The notes beneath the pieces are model-generated. The model did no database searches and was not told the DNA's origin. It worked only from the letters and a program-made list of their open reading frames with translations. 64,000 nt of DNA from CAWBRT01 sp963791145. GTDB taxonomy: Bacteria > Acidobacteriota > Terriglobia > Terriglobales > Acidobacteriaceae. Position numbers and translations under genes: made by a program. This document shows positions 18,327 through 27,702 of this stretch, piece after piece. Each line of letters opens with the position of its first letter. Position 1 is the stretch's first letter. The stretch lies in assembly GCA_963791145.1 (NCBI GenBank), contig CAWBRT010000027.1:269956-333955 (forward strand). Direction: 5' to 3'.

Positions 18327-18844
18327 TACCGATAAACGCCCAAGCATTCAGAAATCGGATTGTTCCCGAATTGTCGGCAAACCGGAAGTTATCGCGAAGT
18401 ACAGAGGGCAGCAGGTAACTGAGGAGAAATCGTCTTCTCACTTGGTTGCCGGGGCCGGTTCCTGTTTTGGGCTTCGGTGCGATATGGCCTGTTCTCACTC
18501 GTTACCGTGAAGCTCCACGTTGATTCGGCGTAAAGCGCTGTTCTCCAGAACATAAGAAGTTGAAACTTTCAGAACTCCCGAGAACTCAGCAGCCCAGAGC
18601 CTGGCTACCGAAATCCGTCGAATCTTCGAGTTAACGCGCGAGACCCGAATTGTTCCCTACAGTACAACCCAGGGGCCTGTCACCTGGGCAAACCCCAGGT
18701 AAAATTGCGAGCCCACCCGGGGTTACCTGGAGCTCTATCCCGCATTTCCTTTTGAACTATGCTCGATTCCGCTTATGATCTCGAAATCGCAATGGCGGCT
18801 ATCAGTAGTGGAATGCCGAGCTCAGTGCTCAAGAGGAGATTCCG
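18327..18844. other. Intergenic region upstream of the second ACS carrier
   Basis: No gene seen. It holds a regulatory-looking palindrome at 18682-18700 (separate entry), a second partial copy ACCCGGGGTTACCTGG near 18714-18730, and the AGAGGAG ribosome-binding site of the next gene. Confidence 0.4.
18682..18700. promoter_or_regulatory. Palindrome ACCTGGG-CAAAC-CCCAGGT
   Basis: A perfect 7-bp inverted repeat with 5-bp spacer about 145 bp before the MFS gene. The related ACCCGGGGTTACCTGG lies 14 bp on. An operator for an unidentified regulator is the simplest reading; a weak hairpin is the alternative. Confidence 0.45.
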
Positions 18845-20185
18845 ATGAATCCAGGGGATCAATTCCTGCCGGTCGTCAAATCGGTTGGCCTCTCCAACGT
18901 GCCTGCCAATAAGCTCCGCTGGTTGATTCTTTTGCTGATTTGCCTGATGTATATGATCGTGTTTCTCGATAAGGGAAACATCTCTGTGGTAGCGCCGTCG
19001 CTAATGCGCCAGTTCGGCTTTAGCAAGGCCAGCATGGGCTTTATCTTCAGCGCTTTTGTTCTCGCCTATTCGCTAGGGCAGGTACCGGGCGGGTGGCTGT
19101 CCGATCGCCTGGGATCACGCTCGGTGTTGTCGGGATTGGTACTTATCTGGTCGGTCATTACGGTCGTCACCGGCTTTGGCGCCAGCTACATGGCTTTCGT
19201 CGTAACCCGGTTTTTCACGGGCTTGGCGGAGGCTGGCGCTTTTCCGGCGGCCACTCGAGCGATGCAGTCATGGTTCACGCGGGCAGAGCGCGGCTTTGTG
19301 CAAGGCTTTACCCATAGTTTTGCCCGAATCGGTTCGGCCATTGTGCCGCCAATTGGCGTCACCCTAATTCTGGCCTTCGGCTGGCCCTCGCTATTTTATT
19401 TCTGTGGCGTCCTTGGTGTTCTCTGGGCGATTGCGTTTTATTTGGTGTTTCGCAACCGGCCCGAGAATCATCCCTGGATAAGCCAGGGCGAACTGACGCA
19501 TTTGTTGGCCGCTGACCCGACGCGAACGGCCACTCAGGTGAAGCCGAAGATCGCCTGGCGCCGGCTGTTGGCCGCACCCAACATGTGGTACATAATGGTG
19601 GCCTACGGCTGCTACGCCTACAGTGTCTACTTCTTTACATCCTGGCTGCCGACCTATCTGGTCGCCTACCGGCACTTTTCCCTCGCCACGATGGGTTTGG
19701 TCGCGGCGCTCCCCTTGCTGGCCGGAGTGGTTGGCGACACTGTCGGCGGCCTTATCACCGACCGCATACTGGTGCGCACCAATAATTTGACCCTGGCTCG
19801 CAAAGTGGTCGCCGTGCCTGCTCTGATCTTGGCCGCCGCGTTCGTGATTCCCGCCGCGCTCGCCCCGAGCCCGAAAATTGCTGTTTGCCTGCTGGCCGCG
19901 TCGATGTTCTGCATGGAGTGTTTCATCGCGCCAACCTGGGCAATCACCATGGATGTAGGCGGCGAACATAGCGGCACGGTGGCGGGGCTGATGAACATGG
20001 CCGGCAACCTGGGCGGCGCGCTGTCAGTGGCCGTCTTCGGCGTCCTGGTACAAAAGGAACTCTGGGTCGCCCCATTCGTGGTTCAAGCCGGTGTGCTGAT
20101 TACGGGCGCCATGATCTGGTTGCTGCTGATCCGCCCCGAACGCTCGGTGGTCGATACGCAAACTGTGCTGATTGCGGCAGATTGA
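18845..20185 (+). CDS. MFS transporter, anion:cation symporter (ACS) type
   Basis: 446 residues, twelve predicted helices. ACS signatures are FLDKGNISVVAPSL in helix 1, SDRLGSRSVLSG as motif A and GLAEAGAFPAATRAMQSWF in helix 4. A hydrophilic N-terminal tail of about 24 residues precedes helix 1. AGAGGAG lies upstream of the ATG. It probably imports a sugar acid or aromatic acid. It is a diverged paralogue of the carrier at 4441, each in its own tRNA-bounded module. Confidence 0.88.
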   Translation: MNPGDQFLPVVKSVGLSNVPANKLRWLILLLICLMYMIVFLDKGNISVVAPSLMRQFGFSKASMGFIFSAFVLAYSLGQVPGGWLSDRLGSRSVLSGLVLIWSVITVVTGFGASYMAFVVTRFFTGLAEAGAFPAATRAMQSWFTRAERGFVQGFTHSFARIGSAIVPPIGVTLILAFGWPSLFYFCGVLGVLWAIAFYLVFRNRPENHPWISQGELTHLLAADPTRTATQVKPKIAWRRLLAAPNMWYIMVAYGCYAYSVYFFTSWLPTYLVAYRHFSLATMGLVAALPLLAGVVGDTVGGLITDRILVRTNNLTLARKVVAVPALILAAAFVIPAALAPSPKIAVCLLAASMFCMECFIAPTWAITMDVGGEHSGTVAGLMNMAGNLGGALSVAVFGVLVQKELWVAPFVVQAGVLITGAMIWLLLIRPERSVVDTQTVLIAAD

Positions 20186-20345
20186 TGAATGGGAGCCGGG
20201 AGATGAAAGATGAGAGACCGATGCTCCTTATCGGGATATTTCCCGAGGTGAGATCAGACAAGATTGCAGAGAACTACGGTTGCATGCAAACAAACAAAAT
20301 GTAGAACCGAACCCCGCAAAGATTGAACATAAGGAGCATCAAGCT

Positions 20346-21242
20346 ATGTCCGCAGTCAGGAATAACGACGAGTCGAAACTGGGCGGCGATGAGGTGATGG
20401 ACCGCTTCACCGCGGAGCGCGGTGACCTGTTCCCGGAATTTCGTCTGATGGCCCGGGAAATGCCTGAAATGGTCAACCATATCCGCAAGAACGCAGGCTA
20501 CGTTCATTACTACGAGAATCAGACGACGCCCGATCAGGAACTCTCCGGCCCGATGCGCGAGTTGATTGCGCTATGCCAATTATGCGCGAAGGGTGACGAC
20601 CGTTTCGCGGCGAACCACGTCCGGCGTCTCTATCGCATGGGAATCACCAATCGCGTAATGTTCGAAGCCGGGTTCAGCATGGCCCCGATCGTGGGCTGGT
20701 CAAACGTGTCGCACGTGGCGCAAGCGATCCTCACCGCCAACAATCCCGATTATCCGGAGGGAGAGCTGCCGCGCGGAGGCGAACCGAAAACGCTCACGCC
20801 TTTCCCCGAACTCTCGATCGGCCGCGAACGAAAAGGTCCTGCCGATGACCGTCTCGTTGAAACACCTGAGTGGAAGTACGTTGCGAAAATCGATCCCGAA
20901 CTCGCGCGCCGTGCCGTTGCTTTTGTCGACGACTGTTTGCTTGCAAACGGCGCAAAGGACGAGCATCTTGGCCCGGGGCCGCGCGAGCTAATCGCGATTG
21001 CTGCGTTGTGCGCGCGGGGCGAAGCGGACCTCGCGGCAGATCACATCAAGCGCGCCTATGCCTACGGGATGAATCGCCATCAAGTGCTGGAAGCGATTTC
21101 CTGCGTTTTTCCCATGACCGGAGCGCTGACAGTGCAGATCGGCGTTCGCGCGATGCAAATGGCCGAATTAGCTGTTAGGACAAAGAAACGCCGCCCCATA
21201 AAACAGGCGCAATCATCCAAACGGAAAAGGAAGAGCAGATGA
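20346..21242 (+). CDS. Carboxymuconolactone decarboxylase/AhpD-like protein with two domains
   Basis: 298 residues from the ATG at 20346, chosen for AAGGAG 10 nt upstream. Two copies of the CMD/AhpD fold are visible. Each has (G)PxRELIA(L/I)(A/C)xLCA(K/R)G followed by AA(D/N)HxxRxYxxG(I/M). The first copy keeps a CxxC (LCQLCAKG), the second has only one Cys. Family members are gamma-carboxymuconolactone decarboxylases or alkylhydroperoxidase-like enzymes. The C-terminal tail is strongly basic (KKRRP...KRKRKSR). The gene follows the MFS carrier by about 160 bp on the same strand; a role in carboxylate breakdown is inferred. Confidence 0.75.
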   Translation: MSAVRNNDESKLGGDEVMDRFTAERGDLFPEFRLMAREMPEMVNHIRKNAGYVHYYENQTTPDQELSGPMRELIALCQLCAKGDDRFAANHVRRLYRMGITNRVMFEAGFSMAPIVGWSNVSHVAQAILTANNPDYPEGELPRGGEPKTLTPFPELSIGRERKGPADDRLVETPEWKYVAKIDPELARRAVAFVDDCLLANGAKDEHLGPGPRELIAIAALCARGEADLAADHIKRAYAYGMNRHQVLEAISCVFPMTGALTVQIGVRAMQMAELAVRTKKRRPIKQAQSSKRKRKSR

Positions 21243-21277
21243 ATTGTGCGTAGCGCCGTTCCAGACGAGATTTCAGG

Positions 21278-21394
21278 ACCACACTCAATATTTACGGTGA
21301 TGTTGTAACGGATGAGATGACCACCGCAGGCATCAAGATCGCTCAGCTTGCCTTTCGGGGAAACCGAGCGCAGGCGGAGCGCGGCTGGAGCTAA
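21278..21394 (+). pseudogene. Tyrosine-integrase C-terminal remnant
   Basis: The frame TTLNIYGDVVTDEMTTAGIK...ERGWS ends at TAA 21392-21394. NIYGD holds the catalytic Tyr and matches the integrase end at 2285-2320. Nothing of the rest of the protein is left. The stop is 13 nt before the third tRNA-Asn fragment, the same layout as at 2409/2425. It marks the right edge of an integrated island. Confidence 0.75.
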
Positions 21395-21407
21395 GTTATT
21401 GAAAGAT

Positions 21408-21452
21408 TGGCTCCTCAGGTAGGACTCGAACCTGCAACCCTCCGGTTAACAG
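21408..21452 (-). repeat. tRNA-Asn 3' fragment, att-like core copy 3
   Basis: Same 45-bp unit, differing from copy 1 at one position (CCTGCAACC for CCTACAACC). Preceded by TAAGTTATTGAAAGAT as in the other copies. The right flank (GTGCGGCAGC) is unrelated to a tRNA 5' half. Confidence 0.85.
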
Positions 21453-21982
21453 GTGCGGCAGCAACATAGAGACGGTATGCAATGGTTGGCGACAACACAC
21501 AAGCAATCAGCAGTTTACGCGCAGTCATGGCAAGTGACGATTGCGACCATTGTGAACGGTTTCTAACTGAGAGGGGTCACAAAAAAGGGCACAACTTCTC
21601 CGTTGTTTCAGCGGTATTCCGTTTAGCAAGACTGCGCAGCTAAAATATGCCGCAACCGTCCTATTCCTTTTGCTTTGGGCCTCAAAAAAGGGGGTCATTA
21701 TGAACCCCTTTCTGAGGGGGGTACCAGCAAGGTCATTTTTGTTCCTGCAGTCCGGAGCTCGTGAGCAGGCGGCCATCCCACCAGCGTGTCAGCACGCCTC
21801 AGCATTCAGCTTTCAGCGAGAGTGGGCATGCACGCCTCGATTGCGTTCCGTAACGCAGAACCGTCGATCTTTCCGTCGATCGACGAAGCCATGTGCCAGA
21901 TGTAGGTCGATTTGTGCTCATGACACCGCTCTTGCCCGCTGTTCTTCGCGCCAGCGAGCGGGTGGCCCCGACGGCCTTTTAA
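21453..21982. other. Gap after island junction, no supported gene
   Basis: Several short open frames but no recognisable protein. An AT-rich, G-run-containing stretch at 21670-21725 has no clear function. Confidence 0.35.
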
Positions 21983-22880
21983 CTCATACAAGTGACGCTG
22001 GATTCTCCCTTTTCCTTGAACCGGACGTTGCCACCAACCCAGCAGCCATTCACTTGGCCGGCGGCATCAAGTCGAAATCTCACGGTGATTTCCGAAGGGC
22101 GCCCCATCGCTCGACCCTGCCGCACCTTGATCGGTCTGTAGTCGGCCTTAACTTAACTAAACCATTTGCTAGCAGTCCGAAGGCGAGTGCGGTTGCGGCG
22201 ACGCCGGTAGCCGCATCCTCTGGGAATCCCGAAGATTTCGGGAACTGGCGAGCATCGAAAACGTCAGGTCCGCTGTCGCAGGAAGCGTAAGGGTAAAGGC
22301 CGGTCGAACCAATCCTCTCGCACACCTGCTCCACACCTGTTGAAAGTTAGGCCGCAGCCCATCCAGCACAGTCGTGCTCTTGAGGGGAATCAAGGTTTTC
22401 ACGCGGCTTGTACAGGCATTTCGGATGGGGAATGGCGCAAGTTCATCTGGTGTGATGCCCAGCACCGACAGGATCTCGCTCTCGGTGGAGTGAGAATCAG
22501 GGAGCTCACTCGACCCGGCCTTGAGGCTGCGTGATCTCGACCCGCTCCGCCACCGTACTCCGCCCAACAATATGCGCCTCAATGCGTCCACTGAGAGTCA
22601 AGATTGCGACTTCGTCCCGCGGCAGTTTGCCGAGCTGGTTGAGCAGCCATACTGCACCAATCGTCGCATGGCCGCACATATCCATCTCACGCTTTCGGGC
22701 CCCAAAAGCGGAACATAAAGTTGCAGTTTGATCCGATGGGGGCAGGTACTACAAATGCGCTCTCGAGTCCGTAAGAGCGGGCGACGTTCTGCATATCTGG
22801 ATGTAGAACGACCATGATCGCCGTGTGCGTCAAACTTTCTCCGAACGCGACTTCTGGACCGGTTTTTGGCGAATTTGCTT
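21983..22880 (-). pseudogene. PhzF-family isomerase relic, multiple frameshifts
   Basis: Fragments of a phenazine-biosynthesis PhzF/DapF-fold protein follow in order on this strand: SYGLESAFVVPAPIGSNC, MDMCGHATIGAVWLLNQLGK (active-site region), VAILTLSGRIEAHIVGRSTV, ILSVLGITPDELAPFPI, TGLYPYAS, VFDARQFPKSSGFPEDAATG and the closing VNGCWVGGNVRF. They are spread over three frames and the N-terminus, with the catalytic Glu region, is not recognisable. Relatives isomerise small ring or amino-acid-like compounds. It is non-functional as read. Confidence 0.7.
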
Positions 22881-23148
22881 CTACGGATCGGGTGCAAGAT
22901 GGTCAAGCGGCTGCCTGCTACCAAGAAGCAGCAGGATTGCGTCCGTGTAGCCCGTCTTACAAGCAAGATACCGAACCGGCGTGGTACACAACAGGGCGTA
23001 TTAACATGGGCGATCATTACGGATACGACCCAAAAGTGACAGAACCGCACCCATTCACTAAACTATTCCTCAATGAGTACTGACCAATATTGCTTCCTGC
23101 TTTGTTGATTCTGTCATAAGAGCATGGCCATGCAAGAAAGTAGATACG

Positions 23149-24388
23149 ATGGAAGAAAATCCTCCTCCTCCGATCCGGCCAGATGATCTGTCTTCCCACT
23201 CCAAACCCAATCGCTCCATGAGGCGGCGGGTCATTGTTTGGATCGTGGTTCTTCTGTTCTTTGCCGGCCTCATTACGTTGGTTCTGCGCTATCAGAACAC
23301 CCCGCAGACAGCTGCGCAGGTGGGACATCGCGCAGCCATGATGGGCGGTCCGGTCGCCGTGGTGCCAGCCACCGCGCAAAAGGGCGATATCGGGGTCTAC
23401 CTGGAGGCCATCGGCACGGTGACGCCCGTCTATACCAGTTCGGTGACCAGCCAAGTGACCGGATTGGTCATGGCCGTACACTACCGCGAAGGCGGACTGG
23501 TCCACAAGGGCGATCCTCTGATAGACATCGATCCCCGTCCTTTTGAGGCGCAGCTTGCGCAGGCTCAGGGCACTTTGGAGAAGGATACTCATATCCTTGC
23601 GCAAGCCAAAATGGACCTGGAACGCTATCGCGCTGCCTGGGCTCGAAATGCGATCGCCAAGCAGATCCTGGACGACCAGGAAAAGACTGTGCTGCAGGAT
23701 GAAGGGACGGTCAAGGCCGACCAGGGCTTGGTGCAATTCGACCGAGTCCAACTCGCCTACTGCCACATCACTGCTCCCTTCACCGGCCGCGTCGGGCTGC
23801 GGCTGATCGACCCCGGCAACGTGGTGCAGGCCAACGGTACCACTCCGCTGGTAATCATCACCCAGGAGCGGCCCATCACCGTGATCTTCACCGTTGCCGA
23901 GGACTCACTCGGCCAGATTCAGGCCAAGCTTCGTCACGGCGCGCCGTCTCACCGTGGAAGCTTATGATCGCGCCGCGCAGACCAAAATCGCTACCGGCAA
24001 ACTGCTGACCCTCGACAATCAGATCGATACTACGACTGGCACGGTCAAACTGCGCGCCATCTTCGACAACAAGAATGATGCGCTCTTCCCCAACCAGTTT
24101 GTGAATACCCGCCTGCTGGTGGAGACCCTCAAGGATAGGACACTTATTCCCACCTCTGCCATCCAGCACAATGGCCAGGCTTCCTTTGTCTACGTTATTC
24201 AGAACGGAACCGTTCAGATGCGTACCGTCAAGCCCGGCACGGTGAATGCAGGCATGACTGCGGTCGAAGGCGTACAACCTGGAGAAGTGGTCGCCAACAG
24301 CAGCTTTGAGAAGCTGCAGCCCAATGCAAAGGTGGCCATCGCCCAAACATCTCAGCCGGCCACCACGAGCGGGAGTAGCACACCGTGA
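23149..24388 (+). pseudogene. mdtA: RND membrane-fusion protein (MdtA type), one frameshift
   Basis: A cytoplasmic leader, TM helix (VIVWIVVLLFFAGLITLVL), then a complete HlyD-type adaptor: lipoyl half (SSVTSQVTGLVMAVHYREGG), short hairpin, beta-barrel, membrane-proximal domain. The frame shifts once near 23945 and ends at 24388 within the pump's first codons (GTGA overlap). It links the inner-membrane pump to an outer-membrane duct. First gene of a four-gene efflux operon (mdtA-mdtB-mdtC-oprM-like). It would be full length if one base were corrected, so a consensus error is possible. Confidence 0.8.
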
Positions 24389-27300
24389 GTCCATCGCGCC
24401 CATTCATTCTGCGGCCGGTTGCCACCTCTCTGCTGATGGCTGCCATTTTGCTCGTAGGGATCGTCGCCTACACGCAGTTGCCGGTTTCCGCCCTGCCCCA
24501 GGTGGACTACCCGACCATCCAGGTGCTCACCTTCTATCCCGGCGCTAGCCCGGACGTGGTGGCCACCACGGTTACCGCGCCGCTAGAGCGGCAATTCGGC
24601 CAATTGCAGGGGCTCAGCCAGATGACCTCTACAAGCTCGGGCACAACTTCGGTCATCGTCCTTCAGTTCAATCTGAGCCTCAGCCTCGATGTGGCCGAGG
24701 AAGAGGTTCAGTCGGCCATCAACGCCGCGCAGAGCTTCCTGCCTAGTGTGCTTCCGGCGCCGCCCATCTACAGCAAGACGAATCCTGCCGACGCACCGGT
24801 GCTCACGCTGGCCATCACCTCTGACTCCATTCCGCTCTCGCAGGTAGAAGACCTGGTGGATACGCGCCTCGCGCCGAAGCTCTCCCAGCTCAACGGAGTC
24901 GGTCTGGTAAGCATCAGTGGCGGCCAGAAGCCGGCGGTCCGCATCCAGGCCAATCCTGCCGCGCTTGCTTCTTACGGCCTCACACTGGAGCAGCTTCGCA
25001 CCGCGCTTGTCCAAACCAGCGTGAATGCAGCGAAGGGCAACTTCGACGGTCCCCGGCAGAATTATCAGATCGATTCCAACGATCAGCTTCAACGCAGCGA
25101 TGACTACAAAGGCGTCGTCGTTGCTTACCGCAACGGCGCGCCGGTCGTGCTCAATGATGTAGCCCGGGTGGTGGACGGCGTTGAGAATAACAACCAGGCG
25201 GCCTGGATGAACCAGACTCCGGCGGTAATTCTCAACATCCAGCGACAGCCCGGCGCAAACACCATCAGCGTCGTCAAGAGCATCAAGAACATCCTGCCTC
25301 AGCTTGAGACCAACCTGCCTGCCGGTATCAAAGTCACGCAGATGACCGACCTCACCGTGCCCATCGAGGCCTCGGTCTCCGACGTGGAGTTCGAGCTGAT
25401 GCTGACCGTGGTGCTGGTGGTGCTGGTTATCTTCCTCTTCTTGCGCAGTATCCGCGCCACCATCATTCCCGCCGTGGCCGTTCCGATCTCTCTGGTCGGC
25501 ACCCTTGGGCGCCATGTACGTGCTGGGATACAGCCTGGACAATCTTTCAATGATGGCGCTAACCATCGCCACCGGATTCGTGGTGGACGATGCCATCGTG
25601 ATGATCGAGAACATCTCGCGCTACCTCGAAGAGGGCGATCCTCCGTTGCAGGCCGCACTCAAGGGCGCCGAGCAGATAGGCTTCACGATTCTCTCGCTCA
25701 CGGTTTCGCTTATCGCCGTGCTCATTCCCTCTGCTGTTCATGGGCGATGTGGTTGGCCGCCTCTTCCGCGAATTCGCCGTGACTCTCGCAGTCACCATTA
25801 TCATCTCGGCGGTTGTCTCACTTACCCTGACGCCAATGATGTGTGCGCGCACCCTGCACTACGATCCGACCGAGCAGCAGACGCGGCTCTATCGTTTTTC
25901 CGAGCGCGCCTTCCAGCGCATGATCGACTTCTACGGCCGTACTCTGAAATTCGTCCTCCGCTTCCAGACCATCGTCCTGCTGATCGCGTTGGGCACTCTG
26001 GCGCTGACGATGTTTCTCTACATCGTCGCGCCCAAAGGGTTCTTCCCGGTGCAGGATACCGGCGTGATTCAGGGCATCTCGCAAGCGGCGGAAACCATCT
26101 CGTTCCCGGCCATGGCCGAGAAGCATCAGGAAACTGGCGAAGGTGATCCTCGCCGATCCCGCTGTCGAGAGCCTGACCTCGTTCATTGGTGCGGATGGCA
26201 CGAACACCACGCTGAACAGCGGGCGCTTCTCCATTAACCTGAAACCGCTTTCCCAGCGCGACCGCAACGCCTCGGATGTCATTCGCCGGCTTCAAACCTA
26301 GCTGCAGAACGTCGAAGGAATCAAGCTCTTCATGCAGCCGGTGCAAAACATCACCGTGGATGACCGGGTGAGCCGTACTCAGTATCAGTACACCCTTGAA
26401 GACCCCGACCCGCAAGAGCTGAACTTGTGGACCAATCGCTTCGTCGAACGACTGAAGCAGCTGCCGCAACTCGAAGACGTTGCCACCGACCAGCAGACCG
26501 GCGGCCTGGCTGTTTCGCTGATGATCGACCGCGTCACTGCCTCGCGCCTTGGCATCGCGCCTTCCACCATCGACAACACGCTGTATGACGCCTACGGACA
26601 GCGGCAGATCAGCACCATGTACACGCAGCTCAACCAATACCACGTGATTCTGGAAGCCCTGCCCGAATTTCAGAAGGATCCGAGTAAGCTGTCGAGCCTG
26701 TATATCCAAGCCAACGCGTCGTCCGGCGCATCCGGCGCTGGAGCTTCCACGTCCTTCGCCGCCTCCAGCTCTGTCTCCGCTGGCTCCAACGCCACCACCG
26801 CTGACAGCCGCGTACACGCCCTCTTCCGGCGCGCTGACCTCTCCGTCGAATGCGCTGGCCTCCACCGCTCCACCTCGAATGCCGCCAGCAGTTCCACCCC
26901 GGCAAACGCCGTGCCACTCAGCGCCTTTACCCACTACAATCGCATCAACTCGCCGCTTTCCATCAGTCACCAGGGTCAGTTCCCTTCGGTCACCGTCTCT
27001 TTCAATCTGGCACCATACGCCTCACTGGGCGACGCCATTTCCGCCATTGACAAGGTGCAGAAAGAGATGAACATGCCGGCCAGCCTGCAGGCCGGCTTCC
27101 AGGGCACGGCTGCTTCGTTCAAGAATTCGCTATCCAACGAAGCGCTGCTGATCCTGGCCGCGCTGGTCACGGTCTACATCGTGCTCGGCGTGCTCTACGA
27201 GAGCTTCATCCACCCGATCACGATTCTCTCCACGCTGCCTTCCGCCGGCGTGGGCGCGCTGCTCGCACTCCGCCTCTTCCGCCAGGATCTCAGCGTGGTG

Positions 27301-27702
27301 GCCATCATCGGCATCATCCTGCTGATCGGCATCGTGAAGAAGAACGGCATCATGATGGTGGACTTCGCGCTGGAGGCCGAGCGCAAGCACGGCAAGAACT
27401 CCACCGACGCCATCTACGAAGCCAGCCTGCTGCGCTTCCGTCCCATCATGATGACCACCATGGCCGCGCTGCTCGCCGGCATCCCGCTGGCCGCGGGCAC
27501 CGGCATCGGCTCCGAACTTCGCCGGCCCCTGGGCATCTGCATGGTCGGCGGGCTGCTGCTCAGCCAGGTGCTGACGCTTTACACCACGCCGGTCATCTAC
27601 ATCTTCTTCGACAGTCTGGCGCAGCGCTTCTCGCGTTCCAGGTCACGTCAAGCAACACGCCCGAACACGCCGGGCTCCGAGCCGCCACTGGAGCAGTCAT
27701 GA
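24385..27702 (+). pseudogene. mdtB: RND pump subunit (MdtB type), three frameshifts and a nonsense codon
   Basis: The reading passes through shifts near 25505, 25730 and 26135 and an in-frame TAG at 26299-26301 (RRLQT*LQNVEG). Both halves of an RND protein are otherwise present: FILRPVATSLLMAAILL at the start, TM4 with GFVVDDAIVMIENISRYLE (proton-relay Asp pair), and the C-terminal GIVKKNGIMMVDFALEAER. A Ser/Ala-rich stretch at about 26720-26900 interrupts the second pore domain and may hold two compensating shifts. Start GTG overlaps the mdtA stop. Unlike the shifts, the stop codon is a substitution and speaks for real inactivation. Confidence 0.8.

Noticed and set aside
24583..26970. Long minus-strand frames (343 and 382 codons) opposite the mdtB-like gene
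   Set aside because: No domain-like sequence, skewed composition, and the plus strand encodes the RND pump.
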